This document shows, one piece after another, positions 34,883 to 44,268 of a stretch of DNA of 64,000 bases. The stretch is from Cellulomonas denverensis (GTDB taxonomy: Bacteria; Actinomycetota; Actinomycetes; Actinomycetales; Cellulomonadaceae). A program made the position numbers and the translations under genes. How positions within the stretch are numbered: the stretch's first letter is position 1; every line of letters starts with the position of its first letter. The stretch is taken from the NCBI RefSeq assembly GCF_012396125.1, contig NZ_JAAXOX010000004.1:248001-312000 (forward strand), in the 5' to 3' direction. The notes under the pieces were generated by a model. It ran no database searches, was not told the origin of the DNA, and saw nothing but the letters and a program-made list of their open reading frames with translations.

Positions 34883-35752
34883 TCACTCCGTGACGGCCGG
34901 TGCCGTCCCGGTCCCGCGGGCCTCGCCCACCACCCGGGCCACGTGCAGGGTGAGGTAGGCGGCCTCGTTCGGGCTGAGCGGGGTCCGGACCCGCAGCTCC
35001 ACGATCTGGGCGAGCCGGTCGGCCAGGATCGCCTCCTCCGGGTACGCGGACCGGATCGCCTCCCCGACCCCGGACAGCGCCACGTCGTCCACCTGCTCGC
35101 CCCGGTGCACCCGGATGAACAGGTAGCGCAGGTGGGTGATGAACCGGCCGACCGAGACGCTGCCCGGCACCAGGGTCACCCCGGCGGAGGCGGCCACCAC
35201 GTCCAGCAACTGCTGGATCAGCCCGGTCATCAGGTAGCTCGCGGACAGGTCGCCGGTGGCGAAGCCCGCGTTGACCAGGTGCAGGGCCAGGCCGACCGCC
35301 TCGGTGTCGGGCAGCGGTACCTCCACCCGGCGGTTGATCGCCCCGAGCAGGGCGGTGGCCTGGGCGTACTCCTCCGGGTAGAGGCTGGTGACCTCCGCCA
35401 GCAGCGGGTACTCCACCACCTGGCCGCGCTCGGCCCGGGTCAGGGCGGAGGCCACGTGATCGGCGAGCGCCACCAGCAGGGCCGCCCGGCCGGCGATGGT
35501 GTCCAGGCCGACCTCGGTCAGCGCCTCCGCCACCAGGTGCACCGATTCCGGCGGGATGTCCGCCAGCAGGGCGGCGAGGTGGTCCGGGTCCCGGCCGTCA
35601 TCCGGCCGGAACACCCGGACCACCCGCTCGTCGTCGACCTGGTCGCCGGGCTTCGCCTGGAACCCGAGCCCTCGCCCGGTCAGGATCACCTCGGCGCCCT
35701 GGGCCTCGCGCGCGAGGATCAGGTTGTTGTTGAACACCCGCAGCACGTGCAC
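34883..35752 (-). CDS. BglG/LicT-family transcriptional antiterminator (CAT-PRD-PRD)
   Basis: A 289-residue RNA-binding antiterminator. The CAT RNA-binding domain (1-55) begins VHVLRVFNNNLILAREAQG and contains ILTGRGLGFQ. PRD1 (about 70-165) and PRD2 (about 170-285) carry the expected histidines (LADHVAS, LALHLVN, ITHLRYLF, LTLHVARV), which PTS phosphorylation would control. The GTG at 35752 is chosen because it starts the CAT domain exactly and lies 19 bases after the PTS gene stop. A longer start would overlap that gene. It should act at the RAT site upstream of the PTS gene. Confidence 0.92.
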   Translation of the reverse strand: MHVLRVFNNNLILAREAQGAEVILTGRGLGFQAKPGDQVDDERVVRVFRPDDGRDPDHLAALLADIPPESVHLVAEALTEVGLDTIAGRAALLVALADHVASALTRAERGQVVEYPLLAEVTSLYPEEYAQATALLGAINRRVEVPLPDTEAVGLALHLVNAGFATGDLSASYLMTGLIQQLLDVVAASAGVTLVPGSVSVGRFITHLRYLFIRVHRGEQVDDVALSGVGEAIRSAYPEEAILADRLAQIVELRVRTPLSPNEAAYLTLHVARVVGEARGTGTAPAVTE

Positions 35753-35771
35753 GAGGCCCCCGCCTACCGGT

Positions 35772-37802
35772 TCAGCGCTCGATGTCGAGCAGGACGTCCC
35801 CGGCCCGGACCGTGCCACCGCCGTGCGCGGTGACGCCCGGAAGGCTCTGGCTGTTGGTGACGGTGACCAGGGTGGTGGTCGGCAGGCCGGCAGCCTGCAC
35901 GGACACCAGGTCCACGGTACCGAGCCGGTCGCCGGCGGTCACCCGCTGGCCCCGGCTGACGTCGACGGTGAAGCCCTCGCCGCCGAGCCGGACGGTGTCC
36001 ACCCCGACGTGCACCAGCACCTCGACGCCGTCGTCCGTCCGCAGGCCGAAGGCGTGGCCGGTGTCGGCGACGGTGACCAGCTCACCGGTGACCGGCGCCA
36101 GGATCGTGCCGTCGGTGGGGACGATCCCGAGCCCGGCACCCAGCGCCCCGGAGGCGAACACCGGGTCACCGGCCTCCTCCAGGGCGACGGTCTCGCCGCT
36201 GACCGGGGCCAGCACGGCGGTGGTCGGCGCAGCGGGCTCCTCGGCGGCGGGGGTGGCTTCGGCGGCCGGGGTGGCCTCGGTGACGGTCGCGGCCGGGGCG
36301 GGGGCCTGCGCGAGGTCACCGCGGGCGGCCAGCGCCTCGGCCCGCTGCTCCGGGGTGCGGTAGTCGGAGATGATCACCAGCACCATCGACACCACGAAGG
36401 CCGCGGTGATCGCGATCACGTACACCGGGATCGGGTCGAACACCGGGATGGTCAGCAGCGAGGTGAAGGCGAAGGCCTGGGTGTCGACGCCGCCCATCAG
36501 GCCGATCAGCAGACCGCCGACCAGGCAGCCGACCAGCATCCGCGGGTAGATCCGCTTGAACCGCAGGTGGATGCCGTACAGCGACGGCTCGGAGATGCCA
36601 CCGAGCAGACCGGCGGCCAGCGCACCGGTGGCGGTCTGGCGCATCTGGGCGTCCTTGTCCCGGATCGAGAGCACCAGCACACCGGCGGTGGCACCGAAGC
36701 AGGCGAAGTTCCAGGCACCCATCGGGCCCTGGATGAAGTCGTAGCCCAGGGTGTTCAGGTTGACCAGCATCAGCGCGTTCAGCGGCCAGTGCAGGCCCAG
36801 CGGGACCAGGAACGGGTAGAGCAGCGGGATCACGATCGCGAACACCAGCGGCGCGTTGCCGTTCAGCCAGGCCAGGCCGTCACCCAGGCCGGAGCCCAGC
36901 CAGACGCCGAGCGGGCCGAGCAGGAAGGCGGTCACCGGGATCATCACCAGCATCGACAGGAACGGCACGAAGACCATCTGCACGTTCTCCGGGAAGATCC
37001 GCTTCAACCCGCGGTACAGCGGCGCCAGCACGGCCACCATGATCAACGGCACGAACACCTGCCCGCCGTACTCGTTCAGCTGCATCGGCAGGCCGAAGAT
37101 GTCGGCGACGCAGGAGGTGGTGCCCAGCGTGTCGTTGGTGGTGCACACGGTGCTGGCGGCGTTGGTCAGCGCCATGAAGTCGGGGGTCATCACGGCGGCC
37201 ATCACCGTGGCGCCGACCCAGGGGTCGACGTTCAGCTTCTTCGCGGCGTTGTACGCCACCATGATCGGCAGGAAGTAGAACACCGCCCGCCACATCGCAT
37301 CGACGAACACCCAGGTCGCGGGCTTGTCGTCCGCCCGGAAGTCCACCACGCCGAGCGCGTCCAGCACGGCGGCGAACGCGATGATCAGCGAGGCGCCGAG
37401 CAGCACGCCCAGCAGCGGCCGGAACGAGTCGGACAGGTACTCGAACACCCCGTCCAGCCAGGAGAACCTGCCCCGGCCCTTCGCACGAGCGGCGGCCTTG
37501 ACCTCGGCATCGGTCTGCGGTCGCTTGCCGCCACCCACGCCGGCCATCGACGGCAGCGCCATGATGTCGGAGAACACGGTCTGCACCGCCCCGCCGATCA
37601 CCACCTGGAACCGGTCACCGGACTGGGGCACCGCGCCGAGCACCCCGGGCACCTGCTCCACGGTCGCCACATCGACCTTCGAGGCGTCCTGCAGCTCGAA
37701 TCGCAGCCGGGTGGCGCAGTGGGTCAGGCTCGTCACGTTCGACGGCCCCCCGACCGCGGCAATGATCGCCTCGGCCCTCTCACGTGTCGTCGCCGACGTC
37801 AT
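35772..37802 (-). CDS. Beta-glucoside-type PTS EIIBCA
   Basis: A 676-residue three-domain PTS permease. EIIB has Cys29 in SLTHCATRLRF. EIIC (about 110-470) has 8-10 membrane segments, and an Ala/Glu/Thr-rich linker follows near 480-540. EIIA has the active histidine in VEVLVHVGVDTVRLGGEGF and ends with TLVTVTNSQS. It imports and phosphorylates beta-glucosides such as cellobiose, salicin or arbutin; the exact sugar is unknown. GGAGAG precedes the ATG. No phospho-beta-glucosidase gene follows in this window. Confidence 0.93.
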   Translation of the reverse strand: MTSATTRERAEAIIAAVGGPSNVTSLTHCATRLRFELQDASKVDVATVEQVPGVLGAVPQSGDRFQVVIGGAVQTVFSDIMALPSMAGVGGGKRPQTDAEVKAAARAKGRGRFSWLDGVFEYLSDSFRPLLGVLLGASLIIAFAAVLDALGVVDFRADDKPATWVFVDAMWRAVFYFLPIMVAYNAAKKLNVDPWVGATVMAAVMTPDFMALTNAASTVCTTNDTLGTTSCVADIFGLPMQLNEYGGQVFVPLIMVAVLAPLYRGLKRIFPENVQMVFVPFLSMLVMIPVTAFLLGPLGVWLGSGLGDGLAWLNGNAPLVFAIVIPLLYPFLVPLGLHWPLNALMLVNLNTLGYDFIQGPMGAWNFACFGATAGVLVLSIRDKDAQMRQTATGALAAGLLGGISEPSLYGIHLRFKRIYPRMLVGCLVGGLLIGLMGGVDTQAFAFTSLLTIPVFDPIPVYVIAITAAFVVSMVLVIISDYRTPEQRAEALAARGDLAQAPAPAATVTEATPAAEATPAAEEPAAPTTAVLAPVSGETVALEEAGDPVFASGALGAGLGIVPTDGTILAPVTGELVTVADTGHAFGLRTDDGVEVLVHVGVDTVRLGGEGFTVDVSRGQRVTAGDRLGTVDLVSVQAAGLPTTTLVTVTNSQSLPGVTAHGGGTVRAGDVLLDIER

Positions 37803-37841
37803 CGTCTCTCCTTCGTTGGGCGGACACCGACGTCAGGGCAC

Positions 37842-37879
37842 AAAAAAAGACCCGAGGCGCATCGCTGCGGCTCAGGTCT
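37842..37879 (-). terminator. Leader terminator controlled by antitermination
   Basis: On the minus strand an AGACCTGAG...CTCGGGTCT stem is followed by seven T residues (plus-strand A7 at 37842-37848), about 40 bases before the PTS start codon. Such a U-run is exceptional in this GC-rich window. Its 5' arm overlaps the RAT site. Confidence 0.88.
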
Positions 37880-37908
37880 TGCCCCGCGACGGTGGCGGGT
37901 AACAATCC
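37875..37908 (-). promoter_or_regulatory. Ribonucleic antiterminator (RAT) site
   Basis: The minus strand reads GGATTGTTAC, 14 intervening bases, then GGGCAAGACC. This matches both conserved halves of LicT/BglG/SacY RAT sequences (GGATTGTTAC...GGCAAAACC). The last bases also form the terminator's 5' arm, so protein binding would prevent the terminator from forming. The CAT-PRD gene downstream of the PTS gene encodes the expected ligand. Confidence 0.88.
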
Positions 37909-38032
37909 TTCGGGCGAACTCTCGGGTTCAAGGGGAAGATAGCGCCAGCCGGGACGACGATCCAAGTCCAAGGTCCTAGACCGCCCGAATCGCCCCTAGT
38001 CGGATCGCCGGCAGAGTGGCAGCATCGTCGTC

Positions 38033-40201
38033 GTGACGATCCGGGGGCGTTTGTCCGCAATTGTCCTGACCGCCGGGCTCCTCGTGAGCACCGGGATCTC
38101 CACCGCGGCCGCGGCGACGGTGGCGGACTACGGCGCGCTCGCCACCGCCTTCTCCGACCCGGCAGGCGGCGGCGGGCAGGCCACCCTGACCGCGGACATC
38201 GCCCAGGGATCGGCCGCCGGCCTCCGGCTGGCCGCGGGCGGGACGCTCACCCTCGACCTGTCTGGCTTCGACCTGACCACCGGCTCGATCGTGCTGGGCG
38301 CCGGCTCCACACTGACCATCACGGACACCTCGGCCGGGACCCCCGGCACCCTGACCGCCAGCTACGACCGCACCCCCAGCGGCTCCCGGCAGGACTCGGT
38401 GATCGAGACCAACGACGCGACCCTGATGATCGAGGGCCGAGCGCAGGTGAGCACCGACGACGCCAACATCACCTTCATCACCGTGGCGGGGATCGGCGCG
38501 ACCACCGGCACCGGCACCCTGCTGATCCGAGGGGACGCGGTGGTCACCTCGGACTGCCTCGGACCGGCGATCGCGGTCGGCGGGGCCTCGGTGAACGACG
38601 CCACCCTGCCGGTGAGCTCCGCGACCATCGGCGGGAACGCCCAGGTCACCGCGACGTCGCAGTACGGCGGCGGGATCGGCGGCCGCCCCGGCCAGGACGG
38701 CGGCAACCTGACCATCACCGACAATGCCGTGGTCGAGGCCACCAGCACCCAGGGCGCCGGGATCGGCGGTGGGGTGAACGGCGGCAACGGCGGCACGGTC
38801 GTGATCGACGGCGACGCCCAGGTCACCGCGATCAGCCAGGCCAGCGCCTCCGGCGGCAGCCTGGCGCTCGGCGCCGGGATCGGCGGCGGCCTGGCGGCCC
38901 AGCGTGACGCCGGGGCCCGGTTCGAGGGCGGCAACGGCGGCGACGTGACGATCGGCGGGAACGCCGTGGTCACGGCCACCTCGGAGCGGCTCGGCGCGGG
39001 GATCGGCGCCGGCGACAACGGGATGCGCGGCGGCTCGCTGCACGTACTGGACAACGCCACCGTGACCGCCACCTCCGGGCTGGCCGGCGCCGGGATCGGT
39101 GGCGGCACCGGCGACGGTGCCTGGCCCGAGGACGGCAACGGCGCGGACGTGATCCTGGACGGCGGCACCACCACCGCGATCAACGCCGCGCAGCCGTACC
39201 AGACCTCGGCGGTCGGGGTCGGCACCGGTGGCACGGACTTCGGGTCGCTGGAGATCAACTCGCCCGCGGTGCTGGTCATCCCGGCCGGCGCGGTGCTGCG
39301 GATCCCGGACGGGATCACCGTCCCCGGCGACGGGCAGCTGCGCGGCGACGGCACCGTGGTCAACGACGGCGCGGTCCAGCTCGCCACCGACCAGGTCGAC
39401 TGGCCGGTGCTCCGGCTCGACCCGCACGACTACCTGACCACCTTCGACGCGAACGGCGGCACCGGCACCGCCGCGGTGCGCACCTTCGCCACCACCTTCA
39501 CCGCCGGGGCGCGGGAGCTGCCGCCGCCGCCCACCCGGCCCGGGTACGAGTTCCTCGGCTGTGCGGACTCACCGCTGGGCCTGGTCGCGGCGGCCTCCGG
39601 GCGGGCGGTGGCACCACGCGCGGTGGTCGACTTCACCGAGGACACCCTGCTCACCGGCGACCGCACGCTCTACGCCCAGTGGGCGGCCAGCACCACCACC
39701 GCGGCGGCGACCGCGGCCGCACCCGCGATCGGCCAGGACCTGGCGGTGACCGTGACCGTGGCCGCCGTCGACCCGGTGGCCGGGGTCCCGGTCGGCACCG
39801 TGCAGCTATTCGTGGACGGCAGCCCGGTCGGATCGCCGGTCCCGGTGGACGCCGCGGGGGCCGCCACGCTCACCTACCCGGCGGTCACCGCCGGGACGCA
39901 CACCCTGCGCGTCGACTTCACCCCGACCGATGTGGTGTGGGGCAGCTCCGCCAGTGCGCCGCTCCAGTTCATCCTGACCGAACCGGTGGTTCCGGCGGCC
40001 CCGATCCCGGCAGCCCCGGCCCCGGCAGCCCCCGGGCCGCCGGCCGACGCGGCGCCGCCGACCACGGTCCTCACCGTGCCGCTGGCCACCACCGGCAGCC
40101 CGGAGCCGATGCCCTGGCTGGGCGCGGCGGCCCTGCTGATCGTGGCCGGTGCCTGGCTGGCACGACTGGCCCGGCACCGCTGGACCGCCCGGACCCGCTG
40201 A
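38033..40201 (+). CDS. Secreted, membrane-anchored repeat protein (beta-helix, InlB_B repeat, Ig-like domain)
   Basis: A 722-residue surface protein. The signal peptide ends near Ala27 (STAAAATVADY). Residues about 90-400 consist of degenerate roughly 25-35-residue repeats of the type (V)TATSxxGAGIGGG and DVTIGGNAVVTATS, suggesting a beta-helix. An InlB_B-type repeat follows (FDANGGTGTAAVRTFATTF to TLYAQWA, about 466-548), then a bacterial Ig-like domain (about 560-640). A Pro/Ala-rich spacer and a C-terminal membrane segment (about 695-712) with a basic tail end the protein. No clear LPXTG or LAXTG box is visible, so anchoring may be by the membrane helix. Adhesion is likely but unproven. 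Confidence 0.78.
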   Translation: MTIRGRLSAIVLTAGLLVSTGISTAAAATVADYGALATAFSDPAGGGGQATLTADIAQGSAAGLRLAAGGTLTLDLSGFDLTTGSIVLGAGSTLTITDTSAGTPGTLTASYDRTPSGSRQDSVIETNDATLMIEGRAQVSTDDANITFITVAGIGATTGTGTLLIRGDAVVTSDCLGPAIAVGGASVNDATLPVSSATIGGNAQVTATSQYGGGIGGRPGQDGGNLTITDNAVVEATSTQGAGIGGGVNGGNGGTVVIDGDAQVTAISQASASGGSLALGAGIGGGLAAQRDAGARFEGGNGGDVTIGGNAVVTATSERLGAGIGAGDNGMRGGSLHVLDNATVTATSGLAGAGIGGGTGDGAWPEDGNGADVILDGGTTTAINAAQPYQTSAVGVGTGGTDFGSLEINSPAVLVIPAGAVLRIPDGITVPGDGQLRGDGTVVNDGAVQLATDQVDWPVLRLDPHDYLTTFDANGGTGTAAVRTFATTFTAGARELPPPPTRPGYEFLGCADSPLGLVAAASGRAVAPRAVVDFTEDTLLTGDRTLYAQWAASTTTAAATAAAPAIGQDLAVTVTVAAVDPVAGVPVGTVQLFVDGSPVGSPVPVDAAGAATLTYPAVTAGTHTLRVDFTPTDVVWGSSASAPLQFILTEPVVPAAPIPAAPAPAAPGPPADAAPPTTVLTVPLATTGSPEPMPWLGAAALLIVAGAWLARLARHRWTARTR

Positions 40202-40227
40202 GTCCCGGCCCGCCTGCACCGGCCCCG

Positions 40228-40878
40228 TCAGCCCGCGACCGCAGCCCGGGCCCGTTCCGCACCGGCCGTCGCCGAGGCGCCGAGGTTGCTGCCCGGCAGT
40301 GCGGCCCCGGCGGACACCGCGCCGACCCAGGCATCGGTCGTGGCCACCGCGGCCAGGTTGGAGTGCAGCACGGTCATCAGCGTGGTGTGCACGGTCCGCG
40401 CATCGGCGAAGCCCTGCTCGTTCGCCAGGTGGATCGCCCCGGTGGCGTCGGAGAGCACCTCGGCCCGCAGCCCGTGGGTCTCCGCCTCCGCGGCGGACGC
40501 CAGGATGCAGTTGTTGGTCATGTAGCCGACCAGGGTGACGGTGTCCACGCCCCACTCCCGCAGCTGCGCCACGATGCCGGTGCCGGCGAACACGGTGCCG
40601 AACTGCTTGACCACCCCGACCCAGTCGCCGGTGCGGCGGCGCTCGACCTCGGGGTGCAGCCGGAAGCCGGGCAGCGTGGGGTTGAACACCGGGGCATCCT
40701 CGCCCGAGGTGTGCTGCACGGCGATCACCGGGATCCCGGCGGCGGTGGCGGCGTCGATCGCCCGGGTGATCCGCGGCAGCGAGTCGGCGTGCGGCGGGTA
40801 CTGGATCTCCAGCGGGCCACCGTCGAAGTAGTCCAGCTGGATGTCGACCAGGATCAGGGCACGGCGGGGGGATGTCAT
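40228..40878 (-). CDS. Isochorismatase-family cysteine hydrolase
   Basis: A 216-residue hydrolase of the isochorismatase/nicotinamidase superfamily. The catalytic triad is visible: Asp in ALILVDIQLDYF, Lys in VVKQFGTVF and Cys in GYMTNNCILASAAEAE. ATG 40878 has AAGGAG 6 bases upstream. It is divergent from the GlxA-type regulator, which probably controls it. Substrate unknown: amide or isochorismate-like compounds. Confidence 0.9.
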   Translation of the reverse strand: MTSPRRALILVDIQLDYFDGGPLEIQYPPHADSLPRITRAIDAATAAGIPVIAVQHTSGEDAPVFNPTLPGFRLHPEVERRRTGDWVGVVKQFGTVFAGTGIVAQLREWGVDTVTLVGYMTNNCILASAAEAETHGLRAEVLSDATGAIHLANEQGFADARTVHTTLMTVLHSNLAAVATTDAWVGAVSAGAALPGSNLGASATAGAERARAAVAG

Positions 40879-40967
40879 CGTCAGCTCCTTGAGGGGGGTG
40901 TGTCTCCACTGTCCGCCCGGCCGCGGGGCCCACGCCATTGGCACGTGTGCACCCTTACGATGACTTC

Positions 40968-41942
40968 GTGCCAACCCCTGCCGACACCGTCCGGGTCGCG
41001 ATCTACGCCTTCGACGGGGTGACGATGTTCCACCTCGCCGTGCCCCAGATGGTCTTCGGCGAGGTCACCCGCCAGGGCCTCGGCCAGTGGGAGACCGTGT
41101 TGGTGGACGACCGGCCCGGCAGCGTCCACACCGCCGAGGGCCACTCCATCGGCGGCGTGCTCGGCCTGGCCGCCGCCGACGACGCCGACCTGGTGGTCGT
41201 GCCCTCCTGGTACCTCGACGGCCGCGACCCCACCCCGGAGCTCCTCCGCACCCTGACCAGCGCCCACCACCGCGGCGCCGCGATCGCCGGTCTCTGCCTG
41301 GGCGCGATCGCGGTCGCCGACACCGGGCTGCTGTCCGGGCGCAGCGCGGTCACCCACTGGCACGCCGTCGACCTGCTCGCTGCCCGGCACCCGGACGTCA
41401 CCGTCGACGGCGGCGTGCTCTACGTCGACCACGGCGACATCCTGACCTCGGCCGGGACCGCCTCCGCCCTGGACGCCTGCCTGCACGTGGTGCGCAGCCG
41501 GCTCGGCGCCACCGCCGCCAACCGGGTCGCCCGCAGCCTGGTGGTCGCCCCGCACCGCGACGGTGGCCAGGCGCAGTACGTCGAGCGCCCTCTGCCGGAG
41601 CGCGCCAGCGGCGACCCGGTCTCCGAGGTGATCACCTGGGCGCTGGCCCACCTGGGCGAACCGCTCACCGTCGACCGGCTCGCCGCCCGGGCCCACCTCA
41701 GCCGGCGCACCTTCATCCGCGCGTTCCAGGCCGCCACCGGTGCCACCCCCGCCGCCTGGGTCCGCACCCAGCGCCTGGAGGAGGCCCGCCGGCTGCTGGA
41801 GTCCACCGGCCTGTCCGTCGAGCAGATCGCCGCGACGTGCGGCTTCGGCAATGCGGTCACCCTGCGGCAGAACTTCGCCGCGTGCTTCGCCACCACCCCG
41901 TCGGCCTACCGGCACCGGTTCGGCGGCACACCGGCCCACTGA
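40968..41942 (+). CDS. GlxA-family AraC-type regulator (DJ-1/PfpI domain plus HTH)
   Basis: A 324-residue regulator. The N-terminal DJ-1/PfpI-like domain (about 5-170) includes the nucleophile-elbow-like AIAGLCLGAIAVADTGLL, with a Cys at the usual place. The C-terminal AraC HTH (about 215-320) has LTVDRLAARAHLSRRTFIRAFQAATG and a second helix pair with VEQIAATCGFGNAVTLRQNF. The GTG at 40968 has no ribosome site. A TACGAT -10-like element ends 7 bases before it, so a leaderless message is possible. It is divergent from the isochorismatase-like gene. Confidence 0.88.
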   Translation: MPTPADTVRVAIYAFDGVTMFHLAVPQMVFGEVTRQGLGQWETVLVDDRPGSVHTAEGHSIGGVLGLAAADDADLVVVPSWYLDGRDPTPELLRTLTSAHHRGAAIAGLCLGAIAVADTGLLSGRSAVTHWHAVDLLAARHPDVTVDGGVLYVDHGDILTSAGTASALDACLHVVRSRLGATAANRVARSLVVAPHRDGGQAQYVERPLPERASGDPVSEVITWALAHLGEPLTVDRLAARAHLSRRTFIRAFQAATGATPAAWVRTQRLEEARRLLESTGLSVEQIAATCGFGNAVTLRQNFAACFATTPSAYRHRFGGTPAH

Positions 41943-41962
41943 GGCGCCGCGGCGTCAGGTGC

Positions 41963-42961
41963 TCACTCCGCGTGGACGGCGAACCGCTCGGCCAACCGGT
42001 CCATCAGCGCGTCCAGCCGGGGATCGACCTGCCGGCGCCCCGGGTCGGCGTCATGCCACTCGATGATCTGCTCCGCCCCCTGCGCGAACGGGATCGTGCC
42101 GGTGAAGTCCGGCACCAGCCCGCGCAGCTTGGTCAGGTCGAAGAACATCGAGTGCGCCTTGTCCCCGAGCAGCCCCGCACCCCAGGCCGGGTCGGCGGCC
42201 GCGATCACGTCGGAGGGCACGTGCACGATCTCCGCCTCGACCCCCGCGGCCCCCGCCAGGGTGTGCACGATCTGGTCCCAGGTCAGGATCTCGTCCGAGG
42301 TGATGTGGAACGCCTCCCCGAGGGTGCGGGCGTCGCCCAGCAGCGGGACGAACCCGCGGGCGAAGTCCTCGTGGTGGGTCAGCGTCCACAGCGACGTGCC
42401 ATCGCCGTGCACCACCACCGGCCGGCCCTGCCGCATCCGCTCGATCGCGGTCCAGCCGCCGTCCAGCGGCACGCTGGTGCGGTCGTAGGTGTGCGACGGC
42501 CGGACGATCGTTACCGGGAACCCGGCGTCGTGGTGCGCGGCGAGCAGGAGGTCCTCGCAGGCGATCTTGTCCCGCGAGTACTGCCAGAACGGGTTGTCCA
42601 ACGGCGTGGTCTCGGTGACCGGCCAGTGCCGGGGCGGCGTCTGATAGGCGGACGCCGAACTGATGAACACGTACTGCCCGGTCCGGCCGGTGAACAGGTC
42701 GATGTCCGTCCGCACGTGATCGGGGGTGAAGGCCACCCAGTCGACCACGGCGTCGAACTCCCGCCCGCCCAGCGCCGCACGCACCGAGTCCGGATCGCGC
42801 AGATCGGCGTGCAGTTCCTCCACCCCGCCGGGCAACGGCCGGCTGTGGGCGGACCCGCGGTTCAGGACCGTGACGTCGTACCCCTGTTCCAGCGCGACCG
42901 CCGTGACGGCGGAACTGATCACCCCGGTGCCACCCAGGAGCAGGACACGTGTCGACGTCAT
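41963..42961 (-). CDS. NAD-dependent epimerase/dehydratase family protein
   Basis: A 332-residue short-chain dehydrogenase of the extended (epimerase) type. The nucleotide site GGTGVISS is at residues 9-16 and FISSASAYQ gives the catalytic Ser. The usual YxxxK appears as YSRDK (about 127-131). TLTHHEDFARGF and the C-terminal part match sugar- or RNA-binding reductases of plant CSP41-like type. ATG 42961 has AGGTGG upstream; the in-frame GTG at 42970 is inside that site. Converges with the GlxA-type gene. Substrate unknown. Confidence 0.85.
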   Translation of the reverse strand: MTSTRVLLLGGTGVISSAVTAVALEQGYDVTVLNRGSAHSRPLPGGVEELHADLRDPDSVRAALGGREFDAVVDWVAFTPDHVRTDIDLFTGRTGQYVFISSASAYQTPPRHWPVTETTPLDNPFWQYSRDKIACEDLLLAAHHDAGFPVTIVRPSHTYDRTSVPLDGGWTAIERMRQGRPVVVHGDGTSLWTLTHHEDFARGFVPLLGDARTLGEAFHITSDEILTWDQIVHTLAGAAGVEAEIVHVPSDVIAAADPAWGAGLLGDKAHSMFFDLTKLRGLVPDFTGTIPFAQGAEQIIEWHDADPGRRQVDPRLDALMDRLAERFAVHAE

Positions 42962-43059
42962 TGTTTCCACCTATCTGGAGTCATTCTGTCTGAGGTTTTC
43001 AGCAGCGACCCTTGAATGCTAGTGGCTGGCGACCCCGCGCCCGCGGCTAGCCTGGCCGG

Positions 43060-43512
43060 ATGCAGCTCGCCTGGTCGTGGCCCGGGGCGGCACTGGTCGC
43101 CGCGCTCCTGGTCCCCACCCTGATCTGGGCCCGGAGCGGCCCGGTGCCGCCGGACCTGGCACCCCGGTGGCTGGCCGGGATCGAGGGCGTCTCCCGGGTG
43201 CTGTTCCTGCTGGCCGCGATCCTCACCGGCGGGTCGGCCACCTGGTCCGGCTGGACGACCGGCGTGCTGCTCGCGATGGCCGGGTACTGGGCGTGCTGGC
43301 TGCGGTTCGCCCGCGGGCCGCGCACCGTGGCCGAGCTGTACCGCCCGGCACTGGGCATCCCGGTGCCGATGGCGGTGCTGCCACCGGTGGCCGGCCTGCT
43401 GCTGGCCGGGCACGGCCGGTCCTGGCCGCTGCTGGCCGCGTCGGTGGTGTTCGGGGTGGCGCATGTCGCGGTGGCCCTGCTGCATGCGGCCGCGACCCGG
43501 GGCTCTAGGTAG
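43060..43512 (+). CDS. Small multi-spanning membrane protein
   Basis: A 150-residue protein with four or five hydrophobic segments (about 7-24, 46-60, 67-85, 100-116, 121-143) and few charged residues. It starts with ATG at 43060 after a divergent promoter region shared with the epimerase gene. No family recognised. Confidence 0.65.
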   Translation: MQLAWSWPGAALVAALLVPTLIWARSGPVPPDLAPRWLAGIEGVSRVLFLLAAILTGGSATWSGWTTGVLLAMAGYWACWLRFARGPRTVAELYRPALGIPVPMAVLPPVAGLLLAGHGRSWPLLAASVVFGVAHVAVALLHAAATRGSR

Positions 43513-43561
43513 CCGCGGGGGCGCGCCTGGCCGAACCCCCCGCGCGGCTAGCGTCGCCGGC

Positions 43562-44242
43562 ATGATCATCGCCGAGGACCTGCTCCTGCTCACCTACGAC
43601 GACGAGTCCGGTTCCCCCGACCCGTCGATCGACAACCTCGACTACCGCCTGGCCGGTGCGCTGCTGGTCGAACTCGCGCTGACCGGCCGGGTCGAGCCCG
43701 CGGACGAGCACACCGTCGACGCCCATGGCAAGACCGTCCGCCGCGGCCGGCTGATCATCCGGGACCCCTCCCCGACCGGGCACCCTGCTCTGGACACCGC
43801 ACTGCTGGCGATCAAGGCGCGGCCGCGCAAGCCCGACGACCTGATCCCGTCGCTGTCCCGCGGCGTGCGCGGCCGGCTGCTCACGGGACTCGCCGAGCGC
43901 GGCGTCCTCGAGCAGCGGGAGAACCGCGTCCTGGGCATCTTCCCGGCGTCGCGCTGGCCCGCCGCCGACTCGGCACACGAGACCGAGCTGCGCGCCCGCC
44001 TGAGGGCCGTGCTGCTCGACGGTGCCACGCCCACCCCGCACGAGGCGGCGCTGCTCGCCCTGGCGAAGGGCACCCGGCTGGTGCGCGGACTGGTGCCCAA
44101 GGACCGCCGCGCCGAGGCCGAGGCCCGGGTGAAGCAGCTCACCGACCAGGACTGGGCCTCGGCCGCCACGACGCGGGCGATCCAGGACGCGATGGCGGTG
44201 GTGTTCGTGGCGATCATGATGCCGGCGATCGTCTCGTCCTGA
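43562..44242 (+). CDS. GPP34 family (GOLPH3-like) protein
   Basis: A 226-residue protein of the GPP34 family, which in eukaryotes binds phosphatidylinositol 4-phosphate on Golgi membranes and is common but uncharacterised in actinobacteria. The start MIIAEDLLLLTYDDESG and the segments NLDYRLAGALLVELALTGRV, DTALLAIKARPRKPDDLI and LLDGATPTPHEAALLALAKGT are diagnostic. Hydrophobic residues at the C-terminus may insert in the membrane. ATG 43562 is used; upstream in-frame codons fall in the preceding gene. Confidence 0.93.
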   Translation: MIIAEDLLLLTYDDESGSPDPSIDNLDYRLAGALLVELALTGRVEPADEHTVDAHGKTVRRGRLIIRDPSPTGHPALDTALLAIKARPRKPDDLIPSLSRGVRGRLLTGLAERGVLEQRENRVLGIFPASRWPAADSAHETELRARLRAVLLDGATPTPHEAALLALAKGTRLVRGLVPKDRRAEAEARVKQLTDQDWASAATTRAIQDAMAVVFVAIMMPAIVSS

Positions 44243-44268
44243 ATCGCCCGCGACCGCGCCGCCGCGGG

